DNA from: Noviherbaspirillum massiliense JC206
GTDB lineage: Bacteria > Pseudomonadota > Gammaproteobacteria > Burkholderiales > Burkholderiaceae_D
Direction of reading: 5' to 3'
Length of the DNA: 64,000 nucleotides
NCBI RefSeq assembly: GCF_000312045.1
Contig: NZ_HE978634.1
Span: forward strand, 2,935,849 to 2,999,848
Below, piece after piece: positions 27,711-35,399 of this stretch; position 1 is the first letter of the stretch, and each line of letters starts with the position of its first letter. The position numbers were made by a program, and so were the translations under genes. The notes under the pieces are model-generated. The model saw only the letters and a list, made by a program, of their open reading frames with translations. It did not search any database and was not told the DNA's origin.

Positions 27711-27856
27711 TAAAAAACATTACCGTTTGGAAAGAGCGACATCATAGGGCAATGTGCCGCCGCTGTGTACAAGGACGGAGGGAATTGCACCGGAAAGTGG
27801 CGCGGATGATGCGGCATCCCATCGGTTTGCCGCATTTCCTTGCCTGTCTGTCAGCC

Positions 27857-29029
27857 TTATTTGTCGCTATTCCAGACCACGGCATTGTCGACCGCGTACA
27901 GCTTGCAGGGTGCCTGGCTGGTCTTCTGGCAGTCGGCCAGCACCTGGCTCGGCGGATCATCGCCATCTTCCGCCCAGCTCCATGCGCCGGAAGAAGACAG
28001 GGCGAAGGCGCGCGGCAGCGGCTTGCTCAGGAATTCCTTGTACTGCTGGCGGCCACGGTCCCGCAGGTAGGGAACGGCATCGACATTATCCAGCGACGCG
28101 TAGTTGGTCGCGGCGACCTGCGGCTCATCCGACAGTGCCACCACCTCTTCGGTCGGCATGCCGAGTTCCTTCAAAAACTTTTCGGTTTCCGGCCACCAGA
28201 TCTGCACGCCGTCGCGGCTGCCGGCCATGCCGTGCGCATCGTTCTTGAACGCGCCGTAGGCGACCAGCTTCGCATGTCCGCCCGCGCTCACATAGGCGTC
28301 GCGCAGGCGCGCCGCCAGTTCGGGGCCGAAGTGCTGGTCGTTCTGGCCATAGAACCAGATGCTCGGCAGCGTCGTCTTCGCGCCGAAATCATTGAAGGCC
28401 TTCACCAGGGAATCCTGCCAGTCGCAACCGGCACCATGCATTTTCAGGCCGCCGGCGAAATTGATCAGGCCCTTGACACCCGGGATACTGCGCGTGCCGA
28501 AGGCGATCGTGGCCAGGCCGCCATAGGATTGGCCGGCCACGATGATGCGGTCCTTGTCGACCCAGGGCTGGGTACGCAGGTATTCGAGCACGCCCTGCAG
28601 GTCGTCGGCCTGCGTCTGGCCGTTGCCGATCATGTCGCAGCCATGCTCGACATATTCACCGGTCGACTCGGCAAACCCTTTGCGCATCGGCACGACGACA
28701 GCATAGCCGCGCTTGACGAATTCGCGGCTGATCACCACGAAGCGGTCGCGTCCCTGATTATGCGGATCGCCGAGAGCCTTGCCGTGGTTCATTACCACCA
28801 GCGGGAAGGGCCCCGGGCCGGGTGGCGTGAAGATGGTGGTTTCGAGTTGCACATTGTCACCGCCGGACACCACCGGCACCATGACAACTTGTTCATTCAG
28901 TGCGGTATTGAGGGTGACTGCCTGGCTGCGGTAGGGGGAGCCGACGAGACTCAATCCGAGAACGGCCATGGCGAGAAAGGTTGTGAGTTTCCTGCTTTTC
29001 TTTGCTTGAATTGGGGAAGAATTTGTCAT
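27857..29029 (-). CDS. exported alpha/beta hydrolase
   Basis: A 390-residue protein with a Sec signal peptide (LTTFLAMAVLGLSLVGSPYRSQA). An alpha/beta-hydrolase domain follows: FPLVVMNHGKALG forms the oxyanion region and IIVAGQSYGGLATIAFG the nucleophile elbow with catalytic Ser. Length and layout resemble dienelactone-hydrolase-like or peptidase S9-like esterases. The frame is open up to 29218 but the export signal sets the start at 29029. The substrate is unknown. It is monocistronic, with a gene-poor region upstream. Confidence 0.85.
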   Translation of the reverse strand: MTNSSPIQAKKSRKLTTFLAMAVLGLSLVGSPYRSQAVTLNTALNEQVVMVPVVSGGDNVQLETTIFTPPGPGPFPLVVMNHGKALGDPHNQGRDRFVVISREFVKRGYAVVVPMRKGFAESTGEYVEHGCDMIGNGQTQADDLQGVLEYLRTQPWVDKDRIIVAGQSYGGLATIAFGTRSIPGVKGLINFAGGLKMHGAGCDWQDSLVKAFNDFGAKTTLPSIWFYGQNDQHFGPELAARLRDAYVSAGGHAKLVAYGAFKNDAHGMAGSRDGVQIWWPETEKFLKELGMPTEEVVALSDEPQVAATNYASLDNVDAVPYLRDRGRQQYKEFLSKPLPRAFALSSSGAWSWAEDGDDPPSQVLADCQKTSQAPCKLYAVDNAVVWNSDK

Positions 29030-29224
29030 ACATCTGAAACTGGTTTGAACTGCACACAAACCGGCTCGCGATGCGAACCGCCGAGGGGCTTTGCTTCGTG
29101 CGGGCGGCGTGCTGGGAACAGCACCGCATGTCCAATGAGCAAGGGCACAAGCGAAGCGAGGACGGCGTGTAATCAGGATGATACTGGGCAACTCTTGATG
29201 ACACGCAACGTTGCCCATTCTAAA

Positions 29225-29246
29225 TATTGACTGGGGGCAGTCAATA
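29225..29246. repeat. 9-bp perfect inverted repeat
   Basis: TATTGACTG (29225-29233) and CAGTCAATA (29238-29246) flank GGGG. The size, symmetry and placement in an upstream region would suit a dimeric repressor's operator or a small hairpin. No T-run follows. Confidence 0.5.
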
Positions 29247-29409
29247 CTCGTTTATGCAATGGAGAAAGGTTTTTTTGAAGAAAGGTGTACGACAGGCAAG
29301 GAGATTGCGCGCGTCATTAGAGGAAGTGCAAGGAATGCGTGGATTTCCTTTGAACATTCCTTAACAGGAAGGTAGAAACTGAAATGTCCCGGACACGAGC
29401 GGGATCAAT

Positions 29410-29448
29410 AAAAAAAGAGCGCACCTGCCTCGGCTGCAGCAGTGCGCT
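29410..29448 (-). terminator. Rho-independent terminator, minus strand
   Basis: Read on the minus strand, AGCGCAC (29448-29442) pairs with GTGCGCT (29424-29418), extended by an inner TGC/GCA with one bulge, and is followed by seven consecutive T residues (29416-29410). The stem plus T-run is typical. No minus-strand gene ends here: the nearest one upstream, DUF429, stops at 29965. Confidence 0.7.
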
Positions 29449-29573
29449 TTGTGGAGGAGACCCAGGCGCCGCATTTCAAAAAATGCGCGGGAGCGGATTT
29501 GTTTTTTCTAACCCTGCAACCTTCCCGTTACCTGCTGGTCAATGTGTCACCGAGTACTTGAAAGGAAGGACCT

Positions 29574-29825
29574 ATGAAAGTTGACGTTTACAAGCGCCCG
29601 GAGAACGAAGGGAGATATTCCTATCTTGCCGTCCCTGAAGGGAGGCCCATTCCGGAGGAGGCTACGAGTATCGAGTGGGAGACCGCCGAGCAGAATATCG
29701 ATCTCGATCCGAACAATGAACCCGTGCTTGGCCTGTCGCCGGAAGATGCGCTGCAGCAGATCGACGCGAAAGGCTATGCCATTTCACGAGTGCACGATAA
29801 GGTCTGGCTCGGGCCGAGCGTCTAA
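29574..29825 (+). CDS. small conserved protein (DUF6139-like)
   Basis: An 83-residue acidic soluble protein starting MKVDVYKRPENEGRYSYLAVPEG, with IPEEA and LSPEDALQQIDAKGYAI further on. The pattern resembles a short Burkholderiales family that I recall as DUF6139; this assignment is from memory and tentative. AAAGGAAGGA precedes the ATG. No known function. Confidence 0.7.
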   Translation: MKVDVYKRPENEGRYSYLAVPEGRPIPEEATSIEWETAEQNIDLDPNNEPVLGLSPEDALQQIDAKGYAISRVHDKVWLGPSV

Positions 29826-29964
29826 AAGCCTGCCCAAACACCATACGAAGCAAACCGATATTTGGCCGAGGCGCACGTCAGTACGAACGGTACTTCGAGC
29901 ACCGCAGGCCGAATAGAGGCACGCACATCAAGTTTGCAAACAGGCTGAAACCCTTGCGCACGCT

Positions 29965-30816
29965 TTAGCCGGAGCATCCTCCGGCTTCTGCCGCCCCCGC
30001 ATCCAGTGCTGCAGGGATCGCACCCGCGGTCCATCCCTCGACTGGATCAATTTCAGGCGGCAATCCGAAATGCGGCCGCTGCACCGCCCAGGCTGCGGCG
30101 ACCGCGCACAACACCGCATCCAGCCAATCCGCCGTTCCATCTTCAATCATCCGTTGCCGCAATGACGGCACAGCATGCAGCCGTATGCCAAAAGGATGCG
30201 TGCCTGCCTCGAGCGCGTGCACGATCTCTTCACGCGCGGCTTGCCGCTGCAGTGTCTGTTTCGCACGCTCGTCGCTCTTGTAGGATGCACGTGTCACAGC
30301 CCGCGCCACCAGGCCGGGATAGCCTTCCAGCGCAATACGCTGCGGGTCGCCCGCATGCAAGCCATACACCGTCACGCCTGCGTCCAATAGGCGCGGCGTG
30401 CCTTCATGGAACATGTAGGCCACTGGCGGATTGACCCATTTCATTGAAGGACTGGAACCGGCGGGGCCATCGGTGACGCGGTGCGCGAACTTGTTGCCGA
30501 CCGGTCGCGCGTCGCAAAAAGCCTTGAAGGTCTCGCGCAATGCAGCCCGCGGCATGGCAGCGCAATGCCGGACCAGTTCCGCCCAGGTCTGCGGCCAGCC
30601 GAGATGTTCGACCAGTTCACGCGACAGGCCGAAGGGAAAATCGAATGCGCCCACCCAGGGACCGGGCTGGCGCAGCCAGTCTTCATAGGACGTCCAGTCA
30701 GGATGTTCGGCGATGCGCTCGACATGCAAGACATTGCCGTCGCTGTGACCGTGCGCCACCGTGATCGGCTTGGCGCGGCGGGGAGAGGAAGTGAAATCGA
30801 CACCGACGATATGCAT
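29965..30816 (-). CDS. DUF429 domain protein
   Basis: A 283-residue protein beginning MHIVGVDFTSSPRRAKPI, the start of the DUF429 family (predicted RNase H-like nuclease fold). Asp7 is the likely first acidic residue and GAFDFPFGLSRELVEH a later conserved motif. The C-terminal DWLDAVLCAVAAAWAV resembles the final conserved Asp helix. The function is unproven. The ATG at 30816 fits the family; the frame continues 41 codons upstream without homology. Confidence 0.78.
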   Translation of the reverse strand: MHIVGVDFTSSPRRAKPITVAHGHSDGNVLHVERIAEHPDWTSYEDWLRQPGPWVGAFDFPFGLSRELVEHLGWPQTWAELVRHCAAMPRAALRETFKAFCDARPVGNKFAHRVTDGPAGSSPSMKWVNPPVAYMFHEGTPRLLDAGVTVYGLHAGDPQRIALEGYPGLVARAVTRASYKSDERAKQTLQRQAAREEIVHALEAGTHPFGIRLHAVPSLRQRMIEDGTADWLDAVLCAVAAAWAVQRPHFGLPPEIDPVEGWTAGAIPAALDAGAAEAGGCSG

Positions 30817-30964
30817 GCCGGGAGTGTAGCGCCACTTTCCCAGTGCTGGTGTGCAAGGCTTGTTGCAACACAAGACATGGTTCGCTTCGGGAATTATCGA
30901 TTGGAAAAGCCTCTCCAATGCAATATGTCTTTCATGCATTGCGAACTATGAAAGTCTTTTCTTC

Positions 30965-32389
30965 ATGAAGCGCCGCTCCTGGCTGCATTTGCTGTCCGGT
31001 CTTGTGCTGAGGCACGGCTGGCCCCTGCTGCTTTTGCCGCTCGCTGCTTGCGCCACCCTGCCCGATGTCAGCTATCTGCGCGACGAAGAGCTGATACCGC
31101 GCAACCGGCCGCAGATCGCCGACGGGCAGGGTACCCTGCCTGCAGGAAAAAGCCAGGCACTGCTGAGCCGGCTGAAGGCGCAGGTCGATCCCACTGCCAT
31201 CCTGACCCGGCACATCAAGGCGGAAGAAGCGATCAGCAACAAGCCGCTGGTGGCAGGCAACAAGGTGACGCTATTGGATGATGGTCCGCAGACCATGCGC
31301 GCCATGCTGGCTGCGATCCGCGAAGCGCGCAGGCACATCCACCTCGAGACTTATATCTTCGAAGACGATGAAGTGGGGCGCGCTCTCGCCGACCTGCTGA
31401 TCAGGAAGCATGCGGAAGGTGTGCAGGTGAGCGTGATCTACGACAGCGTGGGAACGCTGGACACGCCGCGGGAATTCTTCGAGCGCCTGCGCGCGGCAGG
31501 CATCGGCTTGCTGGAATTCAATCCGGTCAACCCGATGCGCGCGCACGACGACTGGGAAATCAACCAGCGCGATCATCGCAAGATCCTGATCGTCGACGGA
31601 CGCATCGCGTTTACCGGCGGCGTGAACATCAGCCGGGTGTATGGCAAGAGTGCGCTACTTGGCAGCAAGAGCGGCAAGCCGCCGAAGGACCCCAAGCAAG
31701 CCGTCTGGCGCGATACCCACATGCAGATCGAAGGGCCGGCGGTGGGGGAAATCCAGAAGCTGTTCCTGGAAACCTGGCGTCTGAAAACCGGCACCGCCTT
31801 GCCGGATGCAGACTTCTTCCCGCCCCTCAAGCCGCAGGGCCAGGCCCTGGTACGCGCCATCGGCAGCATCGCGGAGAAGGAGGATTACACGATCTACAAG
31901 ACGTATATTTCCGCCTTCGCCAATGCCAGCAACTACATCCATCTCACCACCGCCTATTTTTCCCCCGACCGGCAGGTCGTCGATGCGCTGATCGATGCCG
32001 CCCATCGCGGAGTCGACGTGCAAATCGTGTTTCCCAGCTTTTCCGACAACAGCTTCATGGTCTACGCCAGCCGCTCCTACTACCAGGAATTGCTCGATGC
32101 CGGCATCCGCGTGTATGAGCGGCAAGGCGCCATGCTGCATGCCAAGACCGCCGTGATCGACGACGTGTGGTCGACGATCGGCTCCACCAATATCGACATC
32201 CGCAGCTTCCTCCACAATGACGAAGTCAATGCCGTGGTGCTCGATATCGGTTTCGCCCGGCAGATGGAAGCGCTGTTCCAGCGGGATGTCCGGGAATCGG
32301 TGGAAGTTTCCCGGGAACGCTGGGCGCAGCGCGGCGTGACGGAGCGCCTGCGCGAGTGGGGCGTGAGGATGTTCAACTACTGGCTGTAA
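30965..32389 (+). CDS. phospholipase D family lipoprotein (cardiolipin synthase-like)
   Basis: A 474-residue protein with two HKD motifs: His204-Lys206-Asp211 in DHRKILIVDG and His392-Lys394-Asp399 in LHAKTAVID, each followed by the usual G(S/G) turn. This is the arrangement of bacterial cardiolipin synthases, which join two phosphatidylglycerols or PG and PE. Unusually, the N-terminus looks like a lipoprotein signal (LLLLPLAAC, Cys29), so the catalytic domain would be periplasmic. The ribosome site is weak. A 38-codon upstream extension is open but unsupported. Confidence 0.88.
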   Translation: MKRRSWLHLLSGLVLRHGWPLLLLPLAACATLPDVSYLRDEELIPRNRPQIADGQGTLPAGKSQALLSRLKAQVDPTAILTRHIKAEEAISNKPLVAGNKVTLLDDGPQTMRAMLAAIREARRHIHLETYIFEDDEVGRALADLLIRKHAEGVQVSVIYDSVGTLDTPREFFERLRAAGIGLLEFNPVNPMRAHDDWEINQRDHRKILIVDGRIAFTGGVNISRVYGKSALLGSKSGKPPKDPKQAVWRDTHMQIEGPAVGEIQKLFLETWRLKTGTALPDADFFPPLKPQGQALVRAIGSIAEKEDYTIYKTYISAFANASNYIHLTTAYFSPDRQVVDALIDAAHRGVDVQIVFPSFSDNSFMVYASRSYYQELLDAGIRVYERQGAMLHAKTAVIDDVWSTIGSTNIDIRSFLHNDEVNAVVLDIGFARQMEALFQRDVRESVEVSRERWAQRGVTERLREWGVRMFNYWL

Positions 32390-32572
32390 GGGGCAGCCGC
32401 TGCAGGCGGGAAAAATTTCTGCCGCCGCTGCGCGGCAGGCAGCTTCCTCCGCGGCATGTGCAGTTCCCGCTCTCTTTTCCGAAAATTCCGGTCAATGCGG
32501 AACCAATGCCTGTTGTCCGGTGCCCGAATACAAACCGACGTATTCGAGACCACCAGGGAGGCGGCCAAGGCC

Positions 32573-33115
32573 ATGGACCACCGCATCGAGGCAATCATGC
32601 CCCCCAACTACCGCTCCTTTCATTGGGCCGGCTATTGCATCGGCTTTGCCCTCGGCGGATTCTTCGATGGCATCCTGCTGCACCAGGTACTGCAGTGGCA
32701 CCATTTCCTGAGCGGATGGACGCAAACGCCATTCAACGACCCGCGCATCCAGATCCTCGCGGATGGCCTGTTCCATGCGGCGATGTATGTCATTGCCGCC
32801 GTCGGCATCTGGAAGCTGGTGCGGGCGCGCCATGTATTTGCGCTGAAGGCGGCCAACCGGATGCTCGGAGCCAACGCGCTGATCGGCTTTGGCAGCTGGC
32901 ATGTGCTCGACAGCGTGCTGTCGCACTGGATACTGGGCATCCATCATGTGCGCATGGATGTGCCGGACCGGCTGTTCTGGGATGTGCTGTGGTTCCTGCT
33001 GTTCGGTGTGCTGTTCGTGGCAGCCGGCATCCTGCTGCGCCGCTGGCGCGAACCGCCCCCGTCCGGGAAGGACCGGCGTGCCAGGTCGCGCTCCGCCATC
33101 GGCCCGGCACTTTGA
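32573..33115 (+). CDS. DUF2243 membrane protein
   Basis: A 180-residue protein with four predicted membrane helices. WAGYCIGFALGGFFDGILLHQVLQWHHFLS is the DUF2243 signature with its clustered histidines; GLFHAAMYVIAAVG and LDSVLSHWILGIHHVRMD add further His residues, suggesting a metal or haem site within the membrane. The function is unknown. The start is uncertain: the ATG at 32573 has AGGGAGG 12 bases upstream, and the ATG at 32597 has GAGG 5 bases upstream. Confidence 0.85.
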   Translation: MDHRIEAIMPPNYRSFHWAGYCIGFALGGFFDGILLHQVLQWHHFLSGWTQTPFNDPRIQILADGLFHAAMYVIAAVGIWKLVRARHVFALKAANRMLGANALIGFGSWHVLDSVLSHWILGIHHVRMDVPDRLFWDVLWFLLFGVLFVAAGILLRRWREPPPSGKDRRARSRSAIGPAL

Positions 33116-33163
33116 CTGCCGCGGCGCAGGCGAACGATACCCGCATGCCGACAGGGAAGCCAG

Positions 33164-33775
33164 CTAGAACAGGATGAGGAGCCCGATCCTGACATGGTCA
33201 TGATCGTCTTCCGCGATCCGCCGTAATTGCTGCAGCTGCAATTCTATGGTGAGCGACTGCTGCCGCCATTGCTTCAAACGCTCTATCTGTCCACCTGAAG
33301 GAAATTCCCATTGCACCTGCCCGCGGATTTCCCCGGCAGGAAAGGCTGCGCTCTGCACCTCCAGGTAGAAATTCCCTGCCTGCAGCGATGAGAGCTGGGT
33401 GTGGGTAATGCCGGCGCGCGCGCTCCAGATGCCGGTGCCGCCGGTACTTGATTCGGAGGCGAGCGCCAGTACCAGCGGGCCATTGCTGCCCGGCCGCCCT
33501 TCCCGCAACTGCACGGCAGTGGCGGCGACACCATTGGCAATCACGCTGGCGGTCAGAGTGTGCGAGTCGGGCTCGTAAGTCAGCAGGCCGTCCGCACTCG
33601 CCGCGCTTCCCGTGGCCGGGACAACCTGGTTGCCCGTCAGCATGGTGCTGAAGGCCTGCGGCAGGTCGTCATGCCCGCCGCCGCATGCGGCAAGCAGCAG
33701 GACTGCGCCAAGCAGCAGCGAAAAGCACATGTACCGTGCGGCGCCGGCAAATTGCGCGGAAATCATGGCTTTCAT
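33164..33775 (-). CDS. CHRD domain lipoprotein
   Basis: A 203-residue protein with a lipoprotein signal (LLLGAVLLLAAC, Cys31). A CHRD (chordin-like) domain of about 120 residues follows, with FSTMLTGNQVVPATGSAASADG and FYLEVQSAAFPAGEIRGQV, both typical of the family. The C-terminal 40 residues are Gln-rich and charged (LKQWRQQSLTIELQLQQL). CHRD domains occur in secreted bacterial proteins of unknown function. It is divergent from the PQQ-type dehydrogenase gene, with which it shares a promoter region. Confidence 0.85.
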   Translation of the reverse strand: MKAMISAQFAGAARYMCFSLLLGAVLLLAACGGGHDDLPQAFSTMLTGNQVVPATGSAASADGLLTYEPDSHTLTASVIANGVAATAVQLREGRPGSNGPLVLALASESSTGGTGIWSARAGITHTQLSSLQAGNFYLEVQSAAFPAGEIRGQVQWEFPSGGQIERLKQWRQQSLTIELQLQQLRRIAEDDHDHVRIGLLILF

Positions 33776-33933
33776 TGGATCACCCGCCTTCTTCGTTTCG
33801 CCCTTGATGCAATCGGACTAACACAAGCATGCAAATTTGCTTTGACAAATTGCAATGAAATTGAACCAACATATCAAAAGACTATCTGATTTTTCCTTGC
33901 CTTTTTCTGCCTGTCCAGCAGGTGCCCCACGTC

Positions 33934-35334
33934 ATGAAAACCGCGAAGAAAATATCATCGGGCCGTCTCCCGAAAGGTGCGCTGCTGACCATGTTATCCG
34001 CCTTCCTGTGCCTCGGCATGCTGGCTGCCTGCGGAGAGGGCGGTGGAGGCAGCAAAGCCTCGCCGAGCAGCGCCTCTTCCGCGAGCGCGCCGGCTGCAGC
34101 AAGCGTTCAGCAAACCCTGGAAGTACCGAGCACTCTGGCCAGCGGAACCTTCTCCAGCGCAAGGACGCTTAATGTGCCTCCCGGCATGGGCATCCGCCTG
34201 TGGGCACGGGTTGACAATGCCCGCTTCCTCGCACTTGCGCCGAATGGCGACGTGCTGGTGTCGATCCCGGATTCGGGCGAAGTGCGGCTCCTGCGCGAGC
34301 GGCCCGGCGATGTGCCGCAGGAATTCAGCTTCGCCACCGGCCTGCGCAATCCGCACGACATGGTGTTCCACACCATCGGCAACGTGACCTATCTCTATAT
34401 TGCCGAATCCAACCGCGTCACGCGCTCGGTCTATCAGCCGGGCGACACGACCAGCGCCGCGCGCGAAGTGGTGGTGGACAATCTGCCGGATTCCTCGTCG
34501 CCGGAGCTCGGCGGCACTTACGGACACGAGCTGAAGAATATTGCGGTGGGGCCGGACCACAAGCTGTATGTGTCGATCGGTTCCAACTGCAATGCCTGCG
34601 TCGAAGATACCCAGGCCAACCCGGTGCGCGGCGCGATTTACCAGTATGACGCCGATGGCAGCAATGGCCGGCTGTTCGCGCGCGGCCTGCGCAATGCGGA
34701 AGGCCTTGACTTCCTGCCGGTCACCAATACCTTGTGGGTCACCGTCAACAACCGCGATGAAATCAAGTATCCCTTCGCCAATGACTTCGACGGCGATGGC
34801 AGCATCGACCTCGGAAAGATCATCGATGCCTTTGTCGATGACAATCCGCCGGACCTGTTCACGGCGGTAGGTGATGGTGCGAATTACGGCTGGCCATTCT
34901 GCAACAGCCTGCCCAATGCCAGCATGGCGAACCTGGAATTCGCGAACGACGCCGACCTCAATCTCAACGGCTCGAACTTCGATTGCGCACGCGCGACCCG
35001 CGCCTCCAAGGGGATCGCTGCGCATTCCGCGCCGCTCGGCTTCAGCTTCCTGCAAAACAGCAACGTTGCACCCGCATTCCGCCAGGGTGCGGTCGTTGCC
35101 TTGCATGGCTGCTGGAATTGCACCACGCTCAGCGCCGGCTACAAGGTCATGTTCTTTCCCTTCGATGGTGCCGGCAACGCGGGTGCGGGCATTGACCTGG
35201 TCAGCGGCTTCGTGATCGATCCGGTAGCACGCGACGTCTGGGGACGGCCGGTAGACGCCATCGCCGACGGCAAGGGCAATATCCTGATCTCGGACGATTT
35301 CGCGGGGGCGATTTACCAGCTGTACCAGAAGTAA
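33934..35334 (+). CDS. PQQ-dependent sugar dehydrogenase family lipoprotein
   Basis: A 466-residue protein with a lipoprotein signal (LSAFLCLGMLAAC, Cys33). A Ser/Ala-rich linker is followed by a six-bladed beta-propeller of the soluble glucose/L-sorbosone dehydrogenase type. Supporting motifs are NVPPGMGIRLWARV, FATGLRNPHDMVFH, RNAEGLDF and the calcium/PQQ-site-like DGANYGWPFC. It would oxidise sugars or aldoses in the periplasm. Extra cysteines (SNCNACVED, HGCWNCTT) suggest disulfides. A GTG at 33922 is an alternative start. Confidence 0.85.
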   Translation: MKTAKKISSGRLPKGALLTMLSAFLCLGMLAACGEGGGGSKASPSSASSASAPAAASVQQTLEVPSTLASGTFSSARTLNVPPGMGIRLWARVDNARFLALAPNGDVLVSIPDSGEVRLLRERPGDVPQEFSFATGLRNPHDMVFHTIGNVTYLYIAESNRVTRSVYQPGDTTSAAREVVVDNLPDSSSPELGGTYGHELKNIAVGPDHKLYVSIGSNCNACVEDTQANPVRGAIYQYDADGSNGRLFARGLRNAEGLDFLPVTNTLWVTVNNRDEIKYPFANDFDGDGSIDLGKIIDAFVDDNPPDLFTAVGDGANYGWPFCNSLPNASMANLEFANDADLNLNGSNFDCARATRASKGIAAHSAPLGFSFLQNSNVAPAFRQGAVVALHGCWNCTTLSAGYKVMFFPFDGAGNAGAGIDLVSGFVIDPVARDVWGRPVDAIADGKGNILISDDFAGAIYQLYQK

Positions 35335-35399
35335 GGCTTCCTGCCGCGCGAAACTGAACAGCACCGGCTTATCGCTGTCGAACCTGCGGAGGGTTCAAC

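Larger units (their letters stand above)
29030..29573. other. 544-base gene-poor region with hairpins
   Basis: Between the hydrolase start and the 83-residue protein. It contains a 9-bp inverted repeat at 29225-29246, a minus-strand intrinsic terminator at 29410-29448 and a small GCATTT/AAATGC hairpin near 29470-29485. A plus-strand frame at 29384-29584 has no ribosome site and overlaps the terminator, so it is not called. The segment may hold an unannotated small RNA (see findings). Confidence 0.5.

Noticed and set aside
29384-29584. A 66-codon plus-strand ORF upstream of the 83-residue protein
   Set aside because: No ribosome site, overlaps the next gene's start and contains a minus-strand terminator; composition is not coding-like.
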